Positions 52,640 through 63,916 of a DNA stretch of 64,000 nucleotides are shown piece after piece. The stretch comes from Anoplolepis gracilipes (Eukaryota > Arthropoda > Insecta > Hymenoptera > Formicidae). The position numbers and the translations under genes were made by a program. The notes under the pieces are model-generated. The model had not been told where the DNA came from, did not search any database, and was given only the letters and a program-made list of their open reading frames with translations. The DNA is taken from positions 15,881,001 to 15,945,000 of the forward strand of contig NC_132975.1 of NCBI RefSeq assembly GCF_047496725.1, written 5' to 3'. Position 1 is the first letter of the stretch, and the number at the start of each line of letters is the position of its first letter.

Positions 52640-53085
52640 AGCACTCGCACGATATTTTGCACGATACTCCCGATTTCGATACATATTATGTTGATGCACG
52701 AAATTTATGTCAAACCGGTATTTTCTCACTTACCTATCGCCACACGAATGATAACAAAATTACCGCGCGTTATATGCATATAAAAAAATTCGTGCACTTT
52801 TTCGGATTAATAGATATGTATAATGAAACAAACGTCCGTCTTTCAATTCGACACTCCCGACTTCCGACATTCGTTTTCGCGCGCGATTCGTTTTCACCCC
52901 CCCCCCCTCCAGGTGCCCCGCTGCACCTTTCACGCAATCCGAATCACCGTTTCCGACGAATTCGTGATCATTAGACATATATCCCTTGATACTCGCGGGT
53001 ATCCGTCGACACTTTTTTGGTACTCCTCGAAATGTTAGAGAACTCGCAACGTTGGTCGGTCAAGCCGTAAATAGCCGCCGAAATA

Positions 53086-53237
53086 CAGTAGGACCTCTTA
53101 TCCTACGACAAAAAATCCTCTCATGCTACGACCGCGAAAGGGGAATTATACCCCCACTCTCAAATTTTTGTCGTAGGATCAGAGGTTTAAGGGGAAGATT
53201 CCGGACCGAAAATGTCGTAGGATAAGAGGTCCGACTG
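53086..53237. mobile_element. pogo/Tigger-like MITE, 152 bp, TA target site
   Basis: Ends CAGTAGGACCTCTTATCCTA and the inverted TAGGATAAGAGGTCCGACTG agree at 24 of 25 positions and are flanked by TA. CAGT termini with a TA duplication are typical of pogo/Tigger elements of the Tc1/mariner superfamily. A second, inner copy of the CCTACGACAAAA motif lies inverted at about 53,158-53,171. Confidence 0.8.
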
Positions 53238-54668
53238 TACACGCAAAAGCAACGTATAAGAAGAACATGACGGTGAAAAAATTGCAGGATCGAACATTCT
53301 TGAAGATCGCGACAAATACGGGCGGAACAAATTTGTCTCGAGACTATGGCTCGTCCCTAAACCTCGATTCGCTCCCGATGTACGCTCGTATGCGATATTT
53401 GCTCAAAATTAGTGAAAACAACATTAACAAAAAAAGAATAAAAACATAAATTATTATCTTTATAGTATGTATGTACTGAAAGGGTCATTAATTTATACAT
53501 GAATTTATGTAGATATCAAAACATATACATTTTCCATAAATGTATATTCACAAAATATATAAATGTATTAATATGTGCATAAATTCTTTTGTAAAGGAAT
53601 TAATGACGCTTTCTGTAAATACATATACGCAATTAATTGATTAGAAACGAGGATTTATTAGACAAGCGTCTCACCTGGGTACTTACATGTCTGGCTTATG
53701 AAATATTAAAAATGTTTTTATTAATGTCATAAGAAATTTATATGCTTAATGTGAGATGACTTTTGAAGAAACACGAAAAGAAAATCAAAGGAAATATAAA
53801 TTCTACAAGTTTACAATTGACAAAAGTGCGCGCATCAATTTCTATATACTTGGTTTATTTTTTTATTTTAGTATCGAAATTTAATTATGTGCTTAAAATA
53901 ATAGCATCCACGCCCATATGTGGCTTTTTTATTCAAAATGTTCTTTCCAACAAATTGTCACCTTATATGTTATAAAAAAAAAAAAACTCAACACGTGCTG
54001 TAATTAGTTTTTTACGAATCATGTCTGAATAGACGAAACATTGAAATAAATTTGACGATAAAAAAACCATATATTAATGATATATGTATATAAAATGCAA
54101 CGTGTCTTTTCTATTCTCTGCAAAGTTTCGCGCGCGCGCGCGCGATAAAATTCTCACTATTTAATATCAATAAAATTACTTGTTTTATTATTATATATTT
54201 TATACATATACATAACATCACGTATAAATGTCAGATACGTATATAGAACGTTTTGGTCATTCATTTGTGGAAGACGGATCAAGTTTGAAGCTTGTTTCAC
54301 TTTTATTCAGTTTTTCAAGTTATAGATGTAATACGTTCGAAGAAATGATTTTATTCGAGTAATCAAGGCACAATCGGAAGAGTTGATGAGCAACGTCTCG
54401 CGCAGATGCAATTTGGATTTAACGAGATATCGAGGCATTTACCCTGGTTTTACCGCGCGCAGAAATTGCGCCCACCTAGTTCGTCGCCTAGTGCGTGCTA
54501 CATTGGCGATCTCCGTACAGCGAAAGTGCTTTTGTTTGGTTGGCGAATCAAGATTTCATGCGCTTATGCGAATCGCATTTACGAAATGTTCTACATAAGA
54601 TTGATTCGCGTAATACCACCGGTACGCATGGTACTTGTTGAACAAAATCACATTATCCCACAAAAATC

Positions 54669-54671
<3 letters not shown>

Positions 54672-54735
<64 letters not shown>
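54672..54735. repeat. (CT)32 microsatellite
   Basis: Uninterrupted CT run of 64 bp. Confidence 0.95.
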
Positions 54736-54739
<4 letters not shown>

Positions 54740-54880
54740 GTCACATTTATCAAATATTTTATTCATACATTCATTAGAAACTTGATAAATATCTAAAAAA
54801 AATATTAAATTTCTTATAGTCCTTTAAGCATTAAGATAAAATTTTATTCTAGTAAATAAAGTCTTTTTTTTTCCTCATTC

Positions 54881-54960
54881 ACACCAATTAATATCTGACT
54901 ATACCTAAGCCTTATTTACACCAATTAATATCTGACTATACCTAAGCCTTATTTACACCA
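54881..54960. repeat. 37-bp tandem duplication
   Basis: The unit starting ACACCAATTAATATCTGACT at 54,881 repeats exactly at 54,918. A third partial copy (ACACCA) starts at 54,955. Confidence 0.9.
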
Positions 54961-55078
54961 AATACTTGTATACAACATGTACGAGCTTGATGGTATTTAC
55001 AGTCTACGACGTTTAAGTATTAAACGAGTAATAAAGAGTATCAGCTCAACTGTCGTCTCTGACGCACTCCGCGCGTGA

Positions 55079-55245
<167 letters not shown>

Positions 55246-56428
55246 TATCTCCTCTTTGATTCATCTGCAAAGCGGAGGCTAGCTCTCACAAACGCGTTCG
55301 ATCCCGTGGAGCTCACGTGCCGTAAATTATTCGGTGAGAATAGCAGAGAAGCTACTGGAGTTGTGTCGTAACGCATGCGCCGACACAGGCTCGGTGCAGA
55401 AATTAAACCTGCGACGAGAGGATCGCCCGCGATCCAAATAACTTGTCACGGAGAAACAGGTTTCTACGGGGTCACGCGCGCGCATACGGCACACGGCGCA
55501 GTGTGCTGCACATTGTGTAGATATTCGCAAATAGACGGCGACACGGTTTGCACCCCCCTCCCCCTCCCCCCTTCGCTACAATACTACGAATTTTCTTCAT
55601 TTTCGTCGTAAAGAAGATAATCGATTTCTCTCCACCTAATCTCACAAATTCTATTACGAAAGGTTAAACTATAATTATAATATTCATATAGTTATATTCT
55701 ACTCTGTAACATAATTACAAAAATAAAACTTACCATAAAATATTCAAGATGGACGTGTATCAGATATTTTAATTTTTTTTTTTCTCCACTAGTATTGTAC
55801 TATGAATATATCGATAAGGAAAGTGTGTGTAACTTCAATTATTTGTTTAATTAAAAAAAAAATATTATAAAATATATTTATAAACTATCAGAGTAGGTAT
55901 ATACATATGTCATATTAATCTTTTACGATCGTAAATCGAAATAAAAATAAAGTGTAAGAAAGTTATCAAAATATCGGTATATACACTAGAGTAACACATT
56001 ATGCATTAACTGTGCACATTATATATACACAGTGTAATGTATACAATTGATGGCATAGTCATAACTGCGAATAATGGCGTAACAAAAAATCGGCAACACA
56101 TTTTTATCCAGTTACCAAAGAGAAGGCAACTCAATATTTTATTTTCTAGCCATGGATGTTTCGTACAGTTTAGTAGCCAAAGTCTCAAAGAGGTAACTCG
56201 ATCTACTCGTGTTTACGCGTAATTAGCGGGCGATTTTATGTTAGGCAACGTGTATTTTGTAGCGATACGAGCCGAACCACGAAACGCGACCGCAGACGGA
56301 TAACGATCCGCGAATATTTACGTCGTCGGTTGATTAAAACGATTCCGACGGTCGTCTACCTCCGGCCAACGTCTATTTTCAAGTAGATTCCGTCGTATAC
56401 TCTCAACGTTTACATTTCGAATTTCATT

Positions 56429-56467
<39 letters not shown>

Positions 56468-57663
56468 AAGCACGCATGCAGTTTCGCATCAGCCGTGCGT
56501 AACGCAGAGCCTAATTGCATTTTCATCTATGCCTTCAACCGGGCAACCATTTATTTACTTTCAACGCTTTTTCTTTCCCCTTTTCTTTTCCTCTTTCTTC
56601 TTTTTTTTCTCGATATGCCAAAATCAAGCAGATGCGTTTCAACAAGAACAAAAAACAGAAAAAAAAAAAACATTTACTGCTATCAGTCGTGCTAAGCCTG
56701 TTTCGAATATTTTTTTTTATTTTATCAAGTATTTTTATCGCGCAATTTATTTATCCTAACGAAATGAAAAACTTCATTTTAATGAGTATAACGAGCAAAA
56801 GAGCATATAATGTTTTTATATTTCCTATTACATGTACTTGCTGTATTCGATACTTATTTATAATTTCCCCAATATTTTTGTCATACTTTTAATAAATCGA
56901 GTAAGTTTTAATTTTCTTAAAATGAAATCTGGTTTCTTAAAAATTCATATTTAATTTTTAATTCAATAAGTAAGCTACATTTTGTTTCTTCCAAGTATCT
57001 TGAGTAACTCAAACCGTTTATATATATATATATAAAGGCAATTTTTTGCCTCAACAAATTGAATTTCTAAACAATTTCTAAAGTGGTTTGAAAGGAGAGG
57101 GCCGATCGTGTAGCTACCGCAAAGTGGCCGCAAATATTACACTCCTTGATTTTTTATATAAAGATATGTTGTGAACTTGAATGTCTAACGTTGCACAAAT
57201 TTCTCGATTATTGTAATCGAGCATGAAGCAACGAAGCATTGTTTTGTTTTTGGAAAAAATTAATCCTGTTTTGTCCTCGACATCGTCCAACTGATGCGTC
57301 ACGTTCATTCAAATTTATGTGGCAATGCCATTTGTTGAGATAAAAATTTTTCCTTTGTATACATATATAAAAACTTATTAAAGTTACTAAACACATTCGA
57401 ACAAACAGAATGTATGTATTTTTGTATTTCTAAATATACTTAATGAATTAAATATGAATTTTTAAAAATTTCAAATTTCTTTTATAAATACCCTGTACAT
57501 AGGGTGTCTATCCATAAATGTCCGAATAAATATCTCGCAACCGGTTGAAGTTACAAGAAAGTTTCATAGGAAAAATTTGCACGGCTCTAATACAATGTGC
57601 ACGTGCAAATAAAAATTTTTCGAGTTATAAGATTATCTTCATTTTTTGAAATAAAACTTGCCT

Positions 57664-57876
57664 AAATTTTTTATATAAATCGATTTCGCGCAATATTCTG
57701 GGTAAAAAGTTATAGGGATATGATGGTCAAAAATTAAATAGTTTACGAAATATTTCATAGTTATTATTATTAAAATTATGTCAAATTAAAATATGAAATG
57801 TCTCGTAAACTATTCAATTTTCTATAACTTTTTACGCAGAATATTGCGAGAAATCGATTAAATATAAAAAAATTAG
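57664..57876. repeat. Inverted repeat inside the left arm only
   Basis: CGATTTCGCGCAATATTCTG near 57,680 pairs with CAGAATATTGCGAGAAATCG near 57,838. Inner segments (TAGTTTACGA and TCGTAAACTA) also pair, giving arms of about 100 bp. The equivalent place in the right arm (about 63,680-63,770) lacks it, so it is probably a later insertion or a loss on the right. Confidence 0.75.
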
Positions 57877-57935
57877 AGTTTCATTGTGTGTGTGAAGCTG
57901 GCGTATCATTTCGTGGAAACTCACAAATAATTAAG

Positions 57936-58258
57936 AGTTCTGACTTTATTTTCAATAGTTCTAGAGTTCTTGATGGTTTAAACAAATAGTTCTGGCGATT
58001 AAAGCAAAAAAAATGCCTTCGGACAAACTGAGATGCCAACTTCACGCAGCATCTCACTTTGTCCCACGACATTTTCGCTATCAGTAATTGTAGAAAATTG
58101 AAAGATCTATAGTTCTAGATGAGTTCTAAAAAGAGTTCTGCCACCCAAAAGCAGAAAAATGTTAATTAAAATAAAATAAAAAACAACGAATCCCAGATAC
58201 AGATCGAGGTGAGATGCCGGTCGATTATCGATAGTTCTATTCAATATAAAACAGTTCT
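57936..58258. repeat. AGTTCT hexamer cluster in the left arm
   Basis: AGTTCT occurs at 57,936, 57,957, 57,965, 57,988, 58,111, 58,122, 58,134, 58,233 and 58,253, always in the same orientation. The right arm carries the inverted AGAACT at the mirrored places. Regular subterminal hexamers are typical transposase-binding sites in several DNA transposon groups; the role here is inference. Confidence 0.7.
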
Positions 58259-58339
58259 CATATAGTTCACCGATGTGAACCTGGCGCCCGACTTTATGAA
58301 AAAAAAAAATTAATAATATAGTCCGTTTGTACGTCGTTT

Positions 58340-59810
58340 GTACCTGTTTGTACCACACTTTTTTTCGTTTGTACCTCAACCGGTTCGAAAATAAAAAATA
58401 ATCAAAAAATGGCCAGCGCTCGACTTTAAGATATTTTAATTTCATTAATGCCATTCGATAGAGAATCGTTTGTACCTGTTTGTACCTCTTTTCAAATCGT
58501 TTGTACCTCAACCGGTTCGGAAATACGGCCATTTTTAGTTTTAGAGTAACGCTATACCGGTATTTCCGCTATTTTTTTAGATATCGCGAAACGGCCAACG
58601 GGGTTCGATAGAGAATCGTTTGTACCTGTTTGTACCTTTTTTCAAATCGTTTGTACCTCAACCGGTTCGGAAATACGGCCATTTTTAGTTTTAGAGTAAC
58701 GCTATACCGGTATTTCCGCTATTTTTTTAGATATCGCGAAACGGCCAACGGGGTTCGAAAGAGAATCGTTTGTACCTGTTTGTACCTCTTTTCATTTCGT
58801 TTGTACCTCAACCGGTTCGGAAATACAGCGATTTTCGAGTTTTGAAATTAACGCTAAACTCGTATTTCCGCTATTTTTTTAGATATCGCGAAACGGCCAA
58901 CGGGGTTCGATAGAGAATCGTTTGTACCTGTTTGTACCTTTTTTCAAATCGTTTGTACCTCAACCGGTTCGGAAATACGGCCATTTTTAGTTTTAGAGTA
59001 ACGCTATACCGGTATTTCCGCTATTTTTTTAGATATCGCGAAACGGCCAACGGGGTTCGAAAGAGAATCGTTTGTACCTGTTTGTACCTCTTTTCATTTC
59101 GTTTGTACCTCAACCGGTTCGGAAATACAGCGATTTTCGAGTTTTGAAATTAACGCTAAACTCGTATTTCCGCTATTTTTTTAGATATCGCGAAACGGCC
59201 AACGGGGTTCGATAGAGAATCGTTTGTACCTGTTTGTACCTTTTTTCAAATCGTTTGTACCTCAACCGGTTCGGAAATACGGCCATTTTTAGTTTTAGAG
59301 TAACGCTATACCGGTATTTCCGCTATTTTTTTTAGATATCGCGAAACGGCCAACGGGGTTTGATAGAGAATCGTTTGTACCTGTTTGTACCTTTTTTCAA
59401 ATCGTTTGTACCTCAACCGGTTCGGAAATACGACCATTTTTAGTTTTAGAGTAACGCTATACCGATATTTCCGCTATTTTTTTAGATATCGCGAAACGGC
59501 CAACGGGGTTCGATAGAGAATCGTTTGTACCTGTTTGTACCTTTTTTCAAATCGTTTTACCTCAACCGGTTCGGAAATACGACCATTTTTAGTTTTAGAG
59601 TAACGCTATACCGATATTTCCGCTATTTTTTTAGATATCGCGAAACGGCCAACGGGGTTCGAAAGAGAATCGTTTGTACCTGTTTGTACCTCTTTTCATT
59701 TCGTTTGTACCTCAACCGGTTCGGAAATACGGCCATTTTTAGTTTTAGAGTAACGCTATACCGGTATTTCCGCTATTTTTTTAGATATCGCGAAACGGCC
59801 AACGGGGTTC
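58340..59810 (+). repeat. Left tandem array, 150/152-bp units
   Basis: Nine near-identical units plus one diverged edge unit (58,340-58,500). Each has GTTTGTACCT twice in tandem, a third copy about 15 bp on, AACCGGTT, TATTTCCGCTA and ATATCGCGAAACGGCC. Two unit types occur: A (150 bp, TTTTAGAGTAACGCTATACC) and B (152 bp, TTTTGAAATTAACGCTAAAC). The order is A A B A B A A A A. Unit starts are spaced 150-152 bp. Confidence 0.95.
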
Positions 59811-59885
59811 ATTTCTTTATAATAAAGATATATAATTTATAATGAATTATAAATGTAATTATATATATATATATAAAATAACGTT
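59811..59885. other. AT-rich axis between the inverted arrays
   Basis: About 75 bp of almost pure A/T, including TATATATATATA, separates the two opposing arrays. It is the symmetry axis of the element. No gene is present. Confidence 0.85.
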
Positions 59886-62560
59886 AACTTTAAAACTAAA
59901 AATAGTGGTATTTCCGAACCGGTTGAGGTACAAACGATTTGAAAAAAGGTACAAACAGGTACAAACGATTCTCTATCGAACCCCGTTGGCCGTTTCGCGA
60001 TATCTAAAAAAATAGCGGAAATATCGGTATAGCGTTACTCTAAAACTAAAAATGGTCGTATTTCCGAACCGGTTGAGGTACAAACGATTTGAAAAAAGGT
60101 ACAAACAGGTACAAACGATTCTCTATCGAACCCCGTTGGCCGTTTTGCGATATCTAAAAAAATAGCGGAAATACGAGTTTAGCGTTAATTTCAAAACTCG
60201 AAAATCGCTGTATTTCCGAACCGGTTGAGGTACAAACGATTTGAAAAGAGGTACAAACAGGTACAAACGATTCTCTATCGAACCCCGTTGGCCGTTTCGC
60301 GATATCTAAAAAAATAGCGGAAATATCGGTATAGCGTTACTCTAAAACTAAAAATGGTCGTATTTCCGAACCGGTTGAGGTACAAACGATTTGAAAAAAG
60401 GTACAAACAGGTACAAACGATTCTCTATCGAACCCCGTTGGCCGTTTTGCAATATCTAAAAAAATAGCGGAAATACGAGTTTAGCGTTAATTTCAAAACT
60501 CGAAAATCGCTGTATTTCCGAACCGGTTGAGGTACAAACGATTTGAAAAGAGGTACAAACAGGTACAAACGATTCTCTATCGAACCCCGTTGGCCGTTTT
60601 GCGATATCTAAAAAAATAGCGGAAATACGAGTTTAGCGTTAATTTCAAAACTCGAAAATCGCTGTATTTCCGAACCGGTTGAGGTACAAACGATTTGAAA
60701 AAAGGTACAAACAGGTACAAACGATTCTCTATCGAACCCCGTTGGCCGTTTTGCGATATCTAAAAAAATAGCGGAAATACGAGTTTAGCGTTAATTTCAA
60801 AACTCGAAAATCGCTGTATTTCCGAACCGGTTGAGGTACAAACGATTTGAAAAGAGGTACAAACAGGTACAAACGATTCTCTATCGAACCCCGTTGGCCG
60901 TTTCGCGATATCTAAAAAAATAGCGGAAATATCGGTATAGCGTTACTCTAAAACTAAAAATGGTCGTATTTCCGAACCGGTTGAGGTACAAACGATTTGA
61001 AAAAAGGTACAAACAGGTACAAACGATTCTCTATCGAACCCCGTTGGCCGTTTTGCGATATCTAAAAAAATAGCGGAAATACGAGTTTAGCGTTAATTTC
61101 AAAACTCGAAAATCGCTGTATTTCCGAACCGGTTGAGGTACAAACGATTTGAAAAGAGGTACAAACAGGTACAAACGATTCTCTATCGAACCCCGTTGGC
61201 CGTTTTGCGATATCTAAAAAAATAGCGGAAATACGAGTTTAGCGTTAATTTCAAAACTCGAAAATCGCTGTATTTCCGAACCGGTTGAGGTACAAACGAT
61301 TTGAAAAGAGGTACAAACAGGTACAAACGATTCTCTATCGAACCCCGTTGGCCGTTTTGCGATATCTAAAAAAATAGCGGAAATACGAGTTTAGCGTTAA
61401 TTTCAAAACTCGAAAATCGCTGTATTTCCGAACCGGTTGAGGTACAAACGATTTGAAAAAAGGTACAAACAGGTACAAACGATTCTCTATCGAACCCCGT
61501 TGGCCGTTTTGCGATATCTAAAAAAATAGCGGAAATACGAGTTTAGCGTTAATTTCAAAACTCGAAAATCGCTGTATTTCCGAACCGGTTGAGGTACAAA
61601 CGATTTGAAAAGAGGTACAAACAGGTACAAACGATTCTCTATCGAACCCCGTTGGCCGTTTCGCGATATCTAAAAAAATAGCGGAAATATCGGTATAGCG
61701 TTACTCTAAAACTAAAAATGGTCGTATTTCCGAACCGGTTGAGGTACAAACGATTTGAAAAAAGGTACAAACAGGTACAAACGATTCTCTATCGAACCCC
61801 GTTGGCCGTTTTGCGATATCTAAAAAAATAGCGGAAATACGAGTTTAGCGTTAATTTCAAAACTCGAAAATCGCTGTATTTCCGAACCGGTTGAGGTACA
61901 AACGATTTGAAAAGAGGTACAAACAGGTACAAACGATTCTCTATCGAACCCCGTTGGCCGTTTTGCGATATCTAAAAAAATAGCGGAAATACGAGTTTAG
62001 CGTTAATTTCAAAACTCGAAAATCGCTGTATTTCCGAACCGGTTGAGGTACAAACGATTTGAAAAGAGGTACAAACAGGTACAAACGATTCTCTATCGAA
62101 CCCCGTTGGCCGTTTTGCGATATCTAAAAAAATAGCGGAAATACGAGTTTAGCGTTAATTTCAAAACTCGAAAATCGCTGTATTTCCGAACCGGTTGAGG
62201 TACAAACGATTTGAAAAGAGGTACAAACAGGTACAAACGATTCTCTATCGAACCCCGTTGGCCGTTTCGCGATATCTAAAAAAATAGCGGAAATATCGGT
62301 ATAGCGTTACTCTAAAACTAAAAATGGTCGTATTTCCGAACCGGTTGAGGTACAAACGATTTGAAAAGAGGTACAAACAGGTACAAACGATTCTCTATCG
62401 AATGGCATTATTGAAATTAAAATATCTTAAAGTCGAGCGCTGGCCATTTTTTGATTATTTTTTATTTCCGAACCGGTTGAGGTACAAACAAAAAAAAGTG
62501 TGGTACAAACAGGTACAAACGACGTACAAACGAACTATATTATTAATTTTTTTTTTTCAT
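59886..62560 (-). repeat. Right tandem array, 150/152-bp units, inverted
   Basis: Seventeen units in the opposite orientation to the left array, plus a diverged edge unit at about 62,400-62,560 that mirrors the left edge unit. The GAGGTACAAACG anchor recurs at 59,925, 60,075, 60,227, 60,377, 60,529, 60,681, 60,833, 60,983, 61,135, 61,287, 61,439, 61,591, 61,741, 61,893, 62,045, 62,197 and 62,347. From the spacing, the unit order is A A B A BBB A BBBB A BBB A, which suggests a higher-order repeat. Confidence 0.95.
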
Positions 62561-62590
62561 AAAGTCGGGCGCCAGGTTCACATCGGTATA

Positions 62591-63340
62591 TAGTTCTGGG
62601 CTTGTGCAATACCTTTCCAAAGAGTTCTGCCATTTAAAATGTTTAGATAATTTTTTAATTAATTATTATACCCGAAAATCTCACCTTTATGTATGAAATT
62701 ACACGATTTTCGGGTATAATAATTAATTAAAAAATTATCTAAACATTTTAAATGGCAGAACTCTTTGGAAAGGCATTGCACAAGCCCAGAACTATATGAG
62801 AACTGTTTTATATTGAGCAGAACTATCGATAATCGACCGGCATCTCACCTTTATGTATGAAATTACACGATTTTCGGGTATAATAATTAATTAAAAAATT
62901 ATCTAAACATTTTAAATGGCAGAACTCTTTGGAAAGGCATTGTACAAGCCCAGAACTATATGAGAACTGTTTTATATTGAACAGAACTCTCGATAATCGA
63001 CCGGCATCTCACCTTTATGTATGAAATTACACGATTTTCGGGTATAATAATTAATTAAAAAATTATCTAAACATTTTAAATGGCAGAACTCTTTGGAAAG
63101 GCAATGTACATGCCCAGAACTATACCAATACTCTTTTAGAATTAACAGAACTCTCGATAATCGACCGGCATCTCACTTTTATGTATGAAATTACACGATT
63201 TTCGGGTATAATAATTAATTAAAAAATTATCTAATTATTTTAAATGGCAGAACTCTTTGGAAAGACATTGTACAAGCCCAGAACTATATGAGAACTGTTT
63301 TATATTGAGCAGAACTATCGATAATCGACCGGCATCTCAC
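62591..63340. repeat. 164-bp tandem array (four copies) with AGAACT sites
   Basis: TCACCTTTATG (one copy TCACTTTTATG) starts at 62,681, 62,845, 63,009 and 63,173, and TCACC again at 63,337, an exact 164-bp period. Each copy holds CGGGTATAATAATTAATTA, AATGGCAGAACTCTTTGGAA and four AGAACT hexamers. An inverted partial copy at 62,591-62,680 faces the first. The left arm has no equivalent array. Confidence 0.92.
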
Positions 63341-63674
63341 CTCGATCTGTATCTATGGGATTCGTTGTTTTTTATTTTATCTTAATTAACATTTTTCTGC
63401 TTTTGGGTGGCAGAACTCTTTTTAGAACTCATCTAGAACTATAGATCTTTCAATTTTCTACAATTACTGATAGCGAAAATGTCGTGGGACAAAGTGAGAT
63501 GCTGCGTGAAGTTGGCATCTCAGTTTGTCCGAAGGCATTTTTTTTGCTTTAATCGCCAGAACTATTTGTTTAAACCATCAAGAACTCTAGAAGTATTGAA
63601 AATAAAGTCAGAACTCTTAATTATTTGTGAGTTTCCACGAAATGATACGCCAGCTTCACACACACAGTTTCATT
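63341..63674. repeat. Right arm, inverted copy of 57,870-58,205
   Basis: Reverse complement of the left arm with only scattered differences, including GTGTGTGTGAAGCTGGCG on the left and its inverse here. A 60-70-residue frame appears in both arms only because the DNA is duplicated. Confidence 0.92.
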
Positions 63675-63848
63675 TAAAAAAATAAAGGTGCTCTTTACAA
63701 ATCGAAAAAGTCACGAGTAAAAAAAAATTAGTTTACATACACTTTGTAGCGCAAATTCAAAAAGTCGTACAAGTTTTTCTTATTAAACTTTCTTGTAACC
63801 AGTTGCGAGAGAGATATTTGCTCGGAAATTTATGGACAAACACCTTGC

Positions 63849-63849
63849 A

Positions 63850-63910
<61 letters not shown>
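63849..63910. repeat. (AT)n microsatellite at the element's right border
   Basis: AT run directly outside the foldback terminus. The remaining sequence to 64,000 is AT-rich with no feature seen. Confidence 0.9.

Positions 63911-63916
<6 letters not shown>

Larger units (their letters stand above)
57502..63845. mobile_element. Giant composite foldback element (about 6.3 kb)
   Basis: The termini are inverted copies: GGGTGTCTATCCATAAATG at 57,502 and CATAAATTTCC-type sequence inverted at 63,786-63,845. Moving inward, 57,870-58,205 pairs with 63,341-63,674 at high identity, and 58,270-58,510 pairs with 62,390-62,580. The core is two oppositely oriented arrays of a 150/152-bp tandem unit around an AT-rich axis at 59,810-59,885. 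The right arm has an extra 164-bp x4 array. The left arm has an extra 0.2-kb inverted repeat at 57,664-57,876. No open frame resembles a transposase; frames in the arms merely mirror each other. It is best described as a non-autonomous foldback-type element or an inverted satellite block; the family is unknown. Confidence 0.85.

Noticed and set aside
57881..58072. Open frame beginning MSWDKVRCCVKL on the minus strand, repeated at 63,479-63,685 on the plus strand
   Set aside because: The two are the same DNA in inverted arms of the foldback element. It is short, without a domain and without splice context. Its duplication is explained by the arms.
58630..59842. Several open frames with FSNRLYLNRFGNTAIF-type sequence
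   Set aside because: They are translations of the 150/152-bp tandem unit, repeated once per two units, with no independent evidence of coding.
58340..62560. Possible CRISPR array from regular repeats
   Set aside because: Units are contiguous 150/152-bp tandem repeats with no unique spacers, in a eukaryotic genome.
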